From Spongospora subterranea f. sp. subterranea (lineage: Eukaryota; Endomyxa: Phytomyxea; Phytomyxea; Plasmodiophorida): DNA of 64,000 bases. Location of the stretch: positions 124,001 through 188,000 of the forward strand of contig JAUGWO010000091.1 in NCBI GenBank assembly GCA_049724395.1. The letters run 5' to 3'. The position numbers and the translations under genes were made by a program. Each line of letters opens with the position of its first letter. Position 1 is the stretch's first letter. The notes under the pieces were generated by a model. That model was not told the origin of the DNA, ran no database searches, and saw only the letters and a program-made list of their open reading frames with translations. Shown here one piece after another: positions 23,159-34,211 of this stretch.

Positions 23159-24044
23159 ATGAACCCGTCGCCTCAAGAATCAATGTGCAATTGGGCCGAT
23201 CCCCCTCTTGATTATGCTCAATGTTATTGGTTGGTTTAGCGCAGGCAGTTTCTATCTCCATTTCATCTGAAGTATCGGGTTTCAGTGAAGAGAATATCTG
23301 GAAATTATGTATGAGGGCAAAAATAGCTGGAGCTGATTTAAAGAATATCTTCGCTGTGTTTATATCAAACCCACAGCAACAGGTTGTTTCGTGCGTATCC
23401 TGGACGTCTCGTGCTACTGACGCTTCTCTGTAAACAGGTGCAATTGTTGAAGCAGCGCGCTGGTCAGGCTGAGGATAACTGGTCGGTCGTATGGGATTAT
23501 CATGTCGTATTGGTGACCCATCTGGACTCGATTTCCATGGTCATCGATCCTGACTCCGTTCTCGGATTGCAGACCGATTTCGACGACTACGTCTCCCAGA
23601 CATTCGTCCAGCCGACTTGCATCCTTGGATATTTTAAACCGTTATCGGCAACGATCCAATCGCGACTCTGTAGGCGCTGATGGGTATTTTCATAGGTTGT
23701 TTAGGGTGATCGGCGCCGATGTCTACATCGATGAATTCGCATCGGATCGGAGCCACATGATGGCGAAAGATGGGCGATTTCTGCAAACCCCACCCAGTTG
23801 GCCCCATATCGTCAACAAACATGGCGAGCTGATGAACTTATCGAAATTTGTGGCGATGTCTGATCGTGGCGTTGGCGACGTGCTGCATTACGAACAGTTG
23901 GTGAAGCGATTCTCCAATAGCAATAAGAGCGATGTATTATTATACCCATTGTTTGTTGAATACGTGAATAGCTTCGGTAAACTTGTTCTTCAGCAATCGA
24001 ACCTCCTGGTCGGTCATCGCATTCACCTCCTGTTGATGCACTAG
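23159..24044 (+). CDS. NTAQ1: NTAQ1-like protein N-terminal glutamine amidohydrolase
   Basis: Deamidates N-terminal Gln to Glu, feeding the arginylation branch of the N-degron pathway. Seen: exon 1 from ATG 23159 ends ...DYAQCY plus TG; intron 23230-23285 joins it to give QCYCEENIWKLC, with the catalytic Cys created across the splice. Then come NIFAVFISN, WDYHVVL (catalytic His, family signature), and after a further exon RVIGADVYIDEFASDRSHM (catalytic Asp region) and MNLSKFVAMSD. Human NTAQ1 has the same block order. Between about 23600 and 23690 the frame changes and no perfect intron restores it. The family usually ends near the RFSNSN segment; here about 40 further residues follow, overlapping the antisense neighbour. 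Confidence 0.85.
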
Positions 24045-24442
24045 TTGCTGCTGTATTCGATCCGCCCTGTCATCCTGCATGCTTCGGCACAGTTTCAGTG
24101 CGTTTTGCTCGCTGATGTGGAGATTGTCTCAGTCGCGTTCATATTAGCTGTCGTTGGGCAGGGATATCAATACCTGCATCGAATAGCCTCATCCAATCTG
24201 TTAACTTCATCACAGAATACCGTTTTGAGCCTCATTTGATGATCGGCGATATTCGTGATTTTTGTGGCTAACCGGTCTTCGATCATCTGCCACTTTGGTT
24301 AAAAAACCATTCCCATTATGCCGGTTCTCACCGTAATTCGATCGAGATCCGGGAGTTTACTCATCAACGCTCGTTCAATGCGTTCAAGACGGTTCTCGAT
24401 GTCGCCCAATCTCGTCTCGTACCGATGATCGGCTTGCGCCAT
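23940..24442 (-). CDS. Small coiled-coil protein, three exons, unrecognised
   Basis: Spliced by eye from ATG 24442: exon 1 MAQADHRYETRLGDIENRLE to DLDRIT; intron about 24293-24331; exon 2 WQMIEDRLATKITNIADHQM to EAIRCS; intron about 24111-24171; exon 3 EQNALKLCRSMQDDRADRI to FNKQWV and a stop at 23940. All junctions are GT-AG and keep frame over about 135 residues of heptad-like charged sequence, so a real gene is likely. The style resembles fibrous coiled-coil proteins of cytoskeletal roots, but no family match is claimed. Its 3' end overlaps the extended 3' end of the NTAQ1 ORF on the other strand. Confidence 0.6.
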
Positions 24443-24970
24443 GGCTGTATGCGGACACGGTCCCAGAATCGGCTAAAAACCCACGTTAGAACTCGGCGAA
24501 TAAATCGGCACGAGATGGCCATGTTTCCCCAACCTGATCCCCATTCGTGAATCGATTCAAGAGCGGTTTCCTGTCGGTATTGAGCGATCTTATCTCATGG
24601 TATAATGTCTGGAGCTCTCGTGTCAGATCAACCATCGACTGATCCGTTTCGGTTATGGTACCTGATTAACGATTGGGTCGTCGGGTACATCAATTAGAAA
24701 CGAATTAGCGTTGGCCGAGATACATAAAGGTACATGATCAATTAACGGAGAAAAATATAGGGAGTTCACCAACCGGTTTGTCGAATTTTGTTAATTTGTT
24801 TTCATTGTTCATTCACTTTGTCGAAATGAAGGTATGTACGGATGGCTACAATTCATCTCCATTCATTGACACTCTATATTGTGGGCATTGGCCGGAACGG
24901 AACCTTGAACGATTATGGTCTCGTCTAGAAAATGGCGCAACGAGCATGTGTATTATCACAGTAAGGTCGT
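24443..24970 (-). other. Spacer with a possible upstream exon
   Basis: On the minus strand an open stretch at about 24690-24490 reads MVDLTRELQTLYHEIRSLNT and continues for about 35 more residues to a stop. It could be an exon of the coiled-coil gene just downstream, but no GT-AG pair joins the two in frame. The rest up to the PEX7 stop shows nothing. Confidence 0.3.
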
Positions 24971-26079
24971 TTAGCTTTGGGATCTGGGGTCTGATATTTG
25001 GGTAACAAATAGGCGATTATCCCATGCACACGTGGCGATCTGTCCCGGGACGAACAGATTGAAGGCGACACCCAGCGCGAATTCCGAATGGTGGTTGATC
25101 TGTTGAATAATGGGGTGATCTGGTGCTGATGGATCCCAGATACGAATGGAGGTGTCACTGATTCACAAACGGAAACAATTAGCAGATGAAGAAGCTGGCG
25201 ATAATCCTAACCGTACTATGAAGCCGATGCGATGATCGTCTCGTGATGTGGTGAGCATTTCACGCGTCGCACCGCAAATTCGTGCCCTTTTAAGGTCGCT
25301 AGCGTACGTTGCGTCCTGAGATCCCAAATACGGATGGAGCGATCGACAGATCCCGTTACGATCATGTTGGGGTTGTACTTGTTCCAATCGCAAGTTAACA
25401 CCTCATTGTCGTGCGCTTTGATGACCAGGGCTGGTTGAGGGCTCTGTTGATCCCAGATTCTCAGGGTTCCATCTCCAGCGGTGGAGGCGAACGACGACCC
25501 TCTATGTGGTGACCATTTTGTACTGTAAATACACCCAGTATGGCCAGAATATGTTCGGATCGATGACGAACGATCTGGGTGCCAAACCTAGACCAAAGAG
25601 TAAATATCGCCATCGTACAAGTAACGGGTGAATATAACGAGCCTTCGCCAGATGATCCCATGATCCGGATAAAAACACATCCTTCGACACGAGATTCCAA
25701 TCGCACGAGTAGATCTCGGCGGTGTGTTCGGTATATTGGCGAGGCGCCATCTGACCGGATATATCCCAAAGGCGCAACGATCCGTTGCCGCATCCCATTA
25801 GTACCCAGGATGGGTTCGATTCGCTCCAGCAGCAATCGTACAGGGTTTCGGTAGTATTGAGTGATGCCACAGTGTTCAGGCGTCCATCGAATAGGTCCAC
25901 CACATACTGCTTTCCGCCTCCGATTATCCCGAAATTCTGCCAGGAAAAATACAATTTAAACAAGTCAACCTGGGTTGGCCGTTAAAATCAACCTGAGACG
26001 TGGCGACCGCCATCCTATTTTGTAAAAATGGGCTCCATTCGACAGCATAGCCCATGCAATCTGTGGTCATGTAAGCCAT
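24971..26079 (-). CDS. PEX7: Peroxin 7, PTS2 receptor (WD40)
   Basis: Cytosolic receptor carrying PTS2-tagged proteins to the peroxisome. Exon 1 (26079 on) reads MAYMTTDCMGYAVEWSPFLQ, matching the PEX7 start GYSVEFSP. A 57-nt intron ending in CTGGCAG leads to NFGIIGGGKQYVVDLFDG. WD repeats follow: YDCCWSESN, GNGSLRLWDISG, HTAEIYSCDW, SGSWDHLAK, then TCDWNKYNPNMIVTGSVDRS, IRIWDLR, FAVRRVKCSPHHETI and the last blade SIRIWDPSAPD ... ATCAWDNR to a stop at 24971. The CDWNKYN and RRVKCSPH signatures are specific to PEX7 rather than to other WD40 proteins. Four or more short introns. Confidence 0.9.
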
Positions 26080-28027
26080 GATTGTTGTGATGGCCAACGA
26101 CCAAGTGATTTGTCCACTTCCTCACTCTGTACACACTCAACACTATTGTGTACTATACCTATACTTTATAGTGCCGCACATAAAAAAGCACCAAAACATG
26201 ATAACCAACGTGTCGGGATACCATATCGCGGTGCTGTTCTGCCAACACCCATGATCATCTTCTTGGCGTAGCCGCCGCCGCCAGAATTGAAAACTGGGAA
26301 TAAATTATCGTTGGCTACTGATTATACAGGAAGAAATGAGGAATGGTATTGAGAGGGTATGAGGGTGAATGGGAGCGCGTTTCGTTCGCGTAGCTCTGCC
26401 TTATTGTCCAGCACATTGCAAGTCGCCATGTTCTATAGACTGTCTTTCCGCCACGACCAGGACGCCTTCATTTTTTTTAGTGATCGGTTTTTGAGGACGG
26501 TGAACTGCGACATCGATACGTTTGGCGAACAGTATTTACGCCATCAAACGGAGGATAACTCATGCGGTAGTTGGTAATAACCGAAAATCGGCGAAGTTCC
26601 AATGATTATAGAATCTATTGACTGAATGCACTGAGGACGAAAGTTCTGCCCCCAGCGACTTACATCTCCAGACCTTGAACACCCATACGACGAGCGTGTG
26701 AAGATGGCGCTGCAAATTTAATTGAGATGACGCTTCCAATTTCTGGTGCATGCTATTATCTGTTGAAGCCTCGATCACCGAATTAGTCGAAAACTAGTCG
26801 TGGCATCCCCATTCAAGACAATCATCTAGCGTCCGTGCTGACCATCAGTACTATTGCTCTTCTTAACGACGAAATAAATCTTCTAGACCGATGGGGCACC
26901 GTGGCTTTACAGCCTTTCGCTAACCACGTCGAACTAATTCAGTACAGTACGCCTGAAAAAACTCCAACCGGCGGAGAGCGAAGCAGGAACGGAAAAACTG
27001 GATTTTTTGCACTCAGATCAGTGTTCGGTAGAGCGTCGAAGAGAAATTGAATCGAGAATTAGCCATTACTGGTGGTGAAGACCATTGCCAGAAATTGTTT
27101 TCGGCATTTTGAATAGAGCAGTGATAGGATGACGACGAATAAGAAAAAATAAATCAAACGACCCTAACCCTGTTAAAGAATGCCTCAGCGCTGTTTATTG
27201 AGCCTATTTTCTGTCGTATATGCCTCCCTCGGCCAGGCATGACTCACATCAAATGGCGGTTCGTACCATTGGCTACACGCTACAGCCTACAGATCGCAAA
27301 TAGCCAACGCCATGCACAACGTCCGGTTGGGAACTTGGACTGAACTTGGGTTCGCGCTGCAGTCTGGGGGTGTACCGTAACAGACAAGCGCAGCCAACCC
27401 ACCAGTAAGCGCATCCTACATGGTACAGTATACTGTACACAGACCTTTTCAGTATTTCCGCTTGGAACGGTACACTGCGGACTTCTCCAGGGTTTTGACT
27501 TTTGACAGAAAAACGTCCTGGGTACAGTACACCCAACGCAAGGGTGTTGCATGCCGCGAATATTGTCTGGCATCTGCGATGTCTCTTGGGCGCCGCGAAT
27601 GCGATTAACAATTTGCCTAAGTACAATCACTGTGTACACGGTCCTTACATGCTGGTTTGTCGTCCATCTATCCAGGCAGATACCTGCAGTTGCGCCATCT
27701 TTACAGGAACTCGAACTTACAGGGCCTGTGAGATGTTTTCTGTTGCTTCTATTTGAACCAACTTAGTTGTTTGCTTGTTTCTTCTGTTCGTTCGGTGTTC
27801 GGAAATACAGAATGTGGCAGTGTTATTGTTTCGATTGTTCTCTTTAGTTTCTTTTGTGCTGATTGTCTGAAAAGTACTGGCTGTCAACTTTCGCCCGAAT
27901 CGGATAATTAACATCTTATTGGCAAAAAATTGTTGGTTGTGTTTGGGAAGAAACCCCTTGGTTTAAATAGTAAAAATTTGGTTTTATTGGTTCATGCGAA
28001 TATATAGCTAACACTTTCTCTTGGTAG
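26080..28027. other. Gene-poor stretch with one possible exon
   Basis: No domain recognised. An ORF at 26359-26577 (MRVNGSAFRSRSSALLSSTL, then VAMFYRLSFRHDQDAFIFF) looks mildly coding and could be a first exon of an unknown plus-strand gene. Near 27420-27530 the motif GTACAGTA recurs, with a small palindrome GTACAGTATACTGTAC. Upstream exons of the fucosyltransferase-like gene must lie in the later part but were not resolved. Confidence 0.25.
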
Positions 28028-29047
28028 GAGTTTCCTACGTGGATCGGTGATTACGCCAAATTTCATGCCGACGAATCCACTGATAGGTATCTGATATGGG
28101 CGTGCATGAACGGGGAAAGCTGTGGTGGGATTGGAGATCGAACTCGGGGGATTGTAACGAGTTTTTTTCTGGCTATTGCCACCAATCGTAAATTGCTCAT
28201 TTACAATAACAGCCCAGCCGACTTGATCGATATTCTCACTCCGGCTCATATTGATTGGACATCCAATGCCAAATCCGAATACTTGTCGGCAAAAGTCACA
28301 ATCAACTCAATGGATCACATCAGCGACAAACTGTTTGAATTGTCGTCTCCGGAGATGGATCAAGTTCGTTCGATAGTCATCAAAACCAATTACCCGGTAT
28401 GGGTGCAGATCATGAACTCGAAATTATATCAAAATAGACTTGAACAACTAGGAATCCCATACGGGAACTGGACTCAACCGACGGCTGAAATTTTGTTCAC
28501 GTGGGCCTGGAATTTTTTAATGAAACCTTCCAAAACACTCGTCGAAGCAATCCAGGTTAAGAAAGAGAGAGCTGGGTTGGCGCCTAATAGTCAGTTCATT
28601 GCCGTTCATATCAGAGCAGGGGGACATTGGGGTGATCCCGGACGACATAATGGCGCCAGAGTTGTCGACGATTTCGCTCAATGTGTGTCAGAGATGCGAC
28701 AAGAAGTTGGCGACCTTCCTGTCTATGTTGCGTCTGACGACACCGGAATAAAGGCGTCGTTCAGCCATCGAGTTTCTAACGTCGGTTTCGATGGCGTCGC
28801 GTCTCCTTTCCATGTCGATCGGAGCGAGCATGTGGCGGTTATTGAGGGCCATCTAGGATCGTGGGCTGAATTTTATCTACAGTCGGAGTCGGTATGCTCA
28901 GTAATATCAGTTAGCGGCTTTTCGCAATGGCCTGTTGCCATCTCAAGGGATCTACTGACCGGAGCGAGATGTTTTGCAAGATTTGATCAGTGCTCACGTG
29001 AGATGATTCAACGGTCTATGCGAGATATAATTGCTGTCAGAGACTGA
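28028..29047 (+). CDS. Fucosyltransferase-like glycosyltransferase (main exon)
   Basis: Likely Golgi or ER enzyme adding fucose to glycans. This exon starts after an acceptor (TTGGTAG at 28021-28027) and encodes 339 residues: YLIWACMNGESCGGIGDRTRG (the conserved gly-rich GDR block of this protist/nematode fucosyltransferase group), AHIDWTSNAKS, a central NYPVWVQIMNS, and FIAVHIRAGGHWGDPGRHNG. The last resembles the HxRxGD motif I of alpha-1,2/1,6-fucosyltransferases, here HIRAGGHWGD. The C-terminal part includes VYVASDDTGIKASF and ends at 29047. The N-terminal signal anchor should be in an unresolved upstream exon. Ordinary O-fucosyltransferase relatives remain possible. Confidence 0.65.
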   Translation, partial: EFPTWIGDYAKFHADESTDRYLIWACMNGESCGGIGDRTRGIVTSFFLAIATNRKLLIYNNSPADLIDILTPAHIDWTSNAKSEYLSAKVTINSMDHISDKLFELSSPEMDQVRSIVIKTNYPVWVQIMNSKLYQNRLEQLGIPYGNWTQPTAEILFTWAWNFLMKPSKTLVEAIQVKKERAGLAPNSQFIAVHIRAGGHWGDPGRHNGARVVDDFAQCVSEMRQEVGDLPVYVASDDTGIKASFSHRVSNVGFDGVASPFHVDRSEHVAVIEGHLGSWAEFYLQSESVCSVISVSGFSQWPVAISRDLLTGARCFARFDQCSREMIQRSMRDIIAVRD

Positions 29048-29101
29048 TGAAAGTCTTCCTAATTAACCATAACAACAAGCTTATTTAACCCATTTAAATT
29101 G

Positions 29102-29596
29102 TCATAACGTCGTTGTGCGATTCCAGTTAATAGCTTTAACGGGTATTTGCCTAACGGACCAAGCATTGATTTTTGTCCAGTAGACATCGAATTGTACCAT
29201 GGTCCCACCCAGGGTCGATACGTCAGCTTGCGGGATTAGATAAGCTGTCCAGAGGTGGAGCTGGACCATATTTAAGTAAACCGTTTCCTTTGACTTGCGA
29301 TCGCGTTGCACATGCAGGATCAAACGCCGACCGAAAGCAGACACAAACCTATGGCCAAGAAACCGGAATAATTGCATTTCCTTTCATCCAGACACCCACT
29401 TGCTGCTCCATGACATGATCACGCGGCCACGCCCACGGTCCAATGTCCATGCAAAATGGACTCTGAACTGTACATTTGTGACTTGTCTCTCTGATGTGGC
29501 GCACTGTACACATGATATTGGCGGGTCATTACCAATGATTGATATGGTCACGACGGATGCAGATATTGAGACTTTTCCGGAAGCTGAACCCGACAT
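29102..29596 (-). CDS. Unrecognised two-exon protein
   Basis: Minus-strand frames 29596-29384 (MSGSASGKVSISASVVTISI ... VTNVQFRVHFAWTLD) and 29377-29102 (VQLHLWTAYLIPQADVSTLG ... VQFDVYWTKINAW) look like parts of one beta-rich protein. The exact join is unclear: a GT at about 29336 with an AG near 29276 could remove a 60-nt intron, but frames do not resolve cleanly. No family assigned. Lies head-to-head with the dynactin-like gene. Confidence 0.35.
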
Positions 29597-32500
29597 GTCG
29601 TCAGTATCTCGCCGGGCGACGAGGGAAAAGCTGGTCGCGCGGGTTAGAATATTATTGTCAATTCGTGGAACAGGTTACTTAATAGAGTTATCGGTGTTCG
29701 GTTCAGTCGCCAGCTTTGTTTGAAAGGTCACGCACAGCAGCGGCCATGCACTTAGAACGACGAGCCTCATTTCATGTTGGAAGAGAACATTCGAAATCAT
29801 CTTCGTCAGAGAATATGGTCACTATTTTAAACGAAAAACTGCTGCAGCTGAACCAGAACCTGTACCAAAATATGATGGGTCTCATATCTACAAATTGACG
29901 AACTTACATAGGCACAAATTAGAAAACGAAAGAAACTCATTGCAAGCTATCGTTGAAACGTTGACGATGGCGCAAAAAGAACGGTTGCAGGCTGACAATC
30001 AGCGACTGTACAATGCTGTGCAAGACGCCGAAGATAATGTCAGGAAAGTGATTAGGGCTGTTCAGGAAATCTTACCGTCGCAAACCAGCTTGCCGCCGCA
30101 CAGCTCGACATCGAGATATTAAAAGAGCAAAGAGAATGCTCAGACGATCGTATTACGTCGTCCCTGGACGAAGAAAAAAGGTTAAAGTTTCGTCATCACG
30201 TAAACAATTTGAAAAATTTGATATTTTCTCAGGTGCTCGCCTGTGTTGAGATTTATCTTGGTCACGAAACTCACATGCTATGGCTTAGAGAGGCTGTTGA
30301 AATGGTAAGGGCCAATTCTGAGCTCACTGAAATGGTTTCCAAGCTGTCCAAATATGTAATGACGATGCAATGTAAATATTCCGATGTCAGCAAGGTCGGT
30401 GATCCTTATACTTCCGCCGTTGCATTGGATAACTTGATCATTAGGAATTAGTCAATGAGCGTGAGCAGTGCAGCCAATTACAAACTCGACGACTCGAGCT
30501 GGAGCAGCTATTAGACCAGACTTCGCGCTCTGCTGCGCCTTCAAAGAGCGACGTTGCTTTGGAGCTTGAGATTCGCATTCTCGATAAAGAAATCGAGAAC
30601 AATCGTGATGATATTCAGTATTATGCGTACCTTGTTGTCATTCAAGTTGCGTCCAAACCATTTTATTTCAGATACCTTGAAATGTTAACGCAAACGCAAG
30701 CTGACGTTGAGCAAATGCATATAGAGCTCGCTACTGAACTACAGTCAGAGTTAGATGAAAAGGTATTACAGATGCTTTACCAGATGGGTTATGTCAAGGT
30801 TTTTCAGGACTCAGAAATATCGACACTCTATCATACGCTTCGTACATTACAACAACTTATTTATAAACTGCACTCAGAGGCGCAAAGATCTCGAGAACTA
30901 GTTGGTATTTTACAAAAAGAGAATTCTGTAAGATCACTCTCAGACCTCAGTAATACAGTAGACCGCATATGGTTTACTTAACAATTCGTAGGAATTGCTA
31001 AACTCAGTCCAGCAGCTGGAAGATCATCGGTCAGAATTACATCGTCGATCAAGGGACCAATCGAGCTGCAACCTGCATTTTATCTCGATTGTTACAAAAA
31101 GCGCGGTATGCCGAGGTCGAGCATGATCTTCGTGAGCTGCAAAATATTCAATCCCAGCATCGCCTCGCTCAGGCCCTGGTAATTTATTTCTATTCCCCGT
31201 TGCATCAACCCATGGCGTTTCGTAGCAACGGTTGCCATCGAGCTTTTCTGCAACCGAAAACGAATCAGCGTACGAATTATTATTGCTGCTGCATCGGCTG
31301 ATGTTCAAGTCTCGGTAATCAAATTGAACAATTGTTTATTTCTCTGGGGTTCATCTTGCGCCAAGTCTCATTGTACGCCTGCTGGATGAGTATCTCTCCG
31401 GATCAGACTCCAATGTTCCTGAATTCCGAATAGGGTAATTAGTAGATGTTGTCACGCGATACTGCCTCATACCCTCGACAGGTGTGAATGCGCCATATCA
31501 TGCTCAACCATTGGCTCTGCAGCTCATGACGCTATTATTCTTCTGTCAACGATGCCTGTTGACCAATATCTTGGCACTGTATTCTTTCCTCGCTTTTCGC
31601 CGCAAGAATGAATGACATTTGCTCCGCTTAGGGCTCATTGTGTGGCGACGTTCTTTCTTGCGAAGACTGTTTGGACTATTTGTTACGATTATTGGCCGCT
31701 GATGTGTTCACCTGTGACGTGGATATCTCTCGACTTCAGAAATCATCGGAGTTACTCCTTGTAACAGCTTCTCGTTTTCTAGACATTTTTCTCATTGACC
31801 CCGTTTAGGAACTCGTAGCACAATGTGGGGATAACAAGGAGGCAGTTTCTGGCCATGCTGAGCATCATACTGTGCACACCCTTAGCCGAATTTATTTCCA
31901 GAACCTTGAACAAAGCTTTCTTTGGAATCATATCCGCTCGCAGATTTGCTCGTGTAAGTTTTTTCATTTATCGTTGATTGTTTTGAAGTTTACTGGGCTT
32001 GATGCAAACAGCAATACGAGAAGACGAGGAGACCTGGCGTGTTACGGTTGCCGCACCAGTCGAAAATATGTTCGCTGCACACAGTAGAGCGCGCGCTACT
32101 TGCCGTAGCGCTTTTCAGAATGCAGAAACCGGGCTCTTGATCGAACCACGATATTTTCATCTGCTCGAAGAAGCGACCAATTTGTCCTCTAGTGCTCATA
32201 GCCATGCTCTTCAATTCGCAAATAAGGTTTCGACAAAATGGTTCGGGGGTTATTTAGCTCTGACACCTGAACAGCTTGACATCGACTCGTCGTTGGAGAA
32301 AATTCAGGAAGACGTTCGGGAACACCACGATTTTATATTATCATCCCTCAGGTCAAGAAAACGTATAATTATTTGGAGTAACGTCTAAATCCTGTATAGT
32401 CGTGTTCGCTCTTTAATTTCCCAATTGACCGATGCATTTATCAAAGATACTTCACGACCGGATCATTATCAGATGTATTTCGCGGGCGATAATTGCAGGT

Positions 32501-33447
32501 TACCAAACAAGTGTTTATTCAAAACAACTTTTAATTTTTCAGTTGTGCAGTTCGCCTCCTTGGGTTCAATGCGTTCGGCAGTGTCGCGAACAGCTTCAAC
32601 GATCCGAAACAATGTCTTTGGTATGCATATGCTTTTGTTCCATGGAAAATATAACGGTGTAGCGCAGGAATTGGAAGAGCTATCGGCTCAACTTCGAACC
32701 TGTCAAAATGAATGTGAACGTCGTACAACCGAGCTGTCAGCCGAGTCGGCTAAGGCGCGAGCATTTTCCGATAAACTTGTTGCAATGCAGCACCGTGAAC
32801 GAATGTACATCGAACAACTGGCTACTCTGGAGAAAGATAGGAAATCAGATCTCGTGCACATTAAGGCTGCCCCTACTGGAACCCTCACCGCTGCATTAGA
32901 CCATCAACAAATTTACTCGAACCAGGTCACACCACATTGCGCTGTGTGGCGGTTAAACTGTTTTGACTATTCTATATTCTTGTATTTAAAAACCAGGTTG
33001 TGGGGTGACTGATAATGGATTCGCATAGGACGAATCGCTGATAATCACGCGACTAAGACGTTCGTTGCAAATAACTCGAGATAAACTTATCCGGGAGCGT
33101 AATTCTGTTTCATTGTCTAATCTGCAACGACGCTTGCCCGCTTTGCAACTACAATCGCCAAGGTACCCTGATAAAGTCTTACTCAAATAAATGGTTGACC
33201 ATAGCGTTACAGCTCGAACGAACTTCATCAAGCAATAACGCAAGTGTCATGTCGGGCGTTACACCTGCTCTGCGCTCCCGTTCTGGTATCATTAAGCCAT
33301 CCCGGCGAACAGACCAGGCGCCGGGACTCGCATTATCGTCAGCTCAACGACGTACATACTCAAGCTTTTGCTCTAAAAAAACGCATACAAATTAATAATC
33401 ACCTTGCGCAATGGCGTGCTGTTGAAGACCAACGACTGGTTTCTTAA
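29595..33447 (+). CDS. Long coiled-coil protein, dynactin p150-like
   Basis: Exon 1 from ATG 29595 (MSSVSRRATREKLVAR) joins, over an intron of about 63 nt, to SPALFERSRTAAAMHLERRA. Many short exons then encode charged heptad sequence: LNEKLLQLNQNLYQNM, ALELEIRILDKEIENN, TQADVEQMHIELATEL. A less coiled middle region (about 31330-32390) contains SCSTIGSAAHDAIILLS, CEDCLDYLLRLLAADVF, SSELLLVTASRFLDIF and PVENMFAAHSRARATCRSA. This layout and the LDYLLRLL block recall the central domain of dynactin p150Glued, followed again by coiled coil to 33447. No CAP-Gly domain was seen at the N-terminus. Assignment is tentative; another centrosomal or ciliary coiled-coil protein is possible. Confidence 0.4.
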
Positions 33448-34211
33448 ATCCCGTCATCATATTTACCACCAACTATATTATAAATACTATTTCTTTAGCC
33501 TCGATTGTTTAGTTAGAAATCTGGCCCTTCCTCCCCCTGACGTGCCTAGTTTTTTTTGCATAGGCCGCAACAAAGGAAAATGTGAACAATTTTTTGTTAT
33601 GGTGGCGAAAATGCTGTAGGGCAGAGCAATGAAGCTTGTCATTTAAGGACAGACTTGGAACCCGATGAAATCCATCCCAAGTGGGGCCAGGGCTGTTGCC
33701 GGTTCGAGGGTCGCTGCAATTGCTAGAAAAGTATTGGTTGAACTGTACCGCCCACGCTTTCATCATCCAGAGTGCAGCGCGATGAATAAATACTTCTGCT
33801 CTGTGGTGCGCTGCCATCGCCGCAAAGAAGACAAGACCCCAGCCAGGAACCTTCTCTGTTCCAATTCATTATACGCTCGATCAGGACCATCTAGAAGTGG
33901 CGTCGATCATCATTTCTGGTATGGTCTGTAAATTAAAGAACCATCATCCCGCCTTCGCTTCCAGCTCGTTTTTAACATGTCGGATCAGTACCTTTTTCCA
34001 TGACAAGGGAACTTGTTCGCATATTCACCTTGATCAGGAATAATCTGGACAGGAAAATCTACTCAGGTGACAGACTTTGTATTGCTCGCGTTATTCCTCG
34101 GGTTTGTCCATCACAATTTCGCACATTAGCTAACCACACTGATAAAGGCATAGTGTTGACGGAAATGCACGTCCAGAGTGTTTATGCATTATCGACAACG
34201 AGATCAGTAAA
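33448..34211. other. Spacer, nothing recognised
   Basis: ORFs occur on both strands (33509-33817 minus, 33665-33931 plus), but neither has a motif or a supporting splice pattern. Confidence 0.3.

Noticed and set aside
29102-29596. B9-domain (MKS complex) protein
   Set aside because: Beta-rich look, but none of the B9 conserved blocks could be located.
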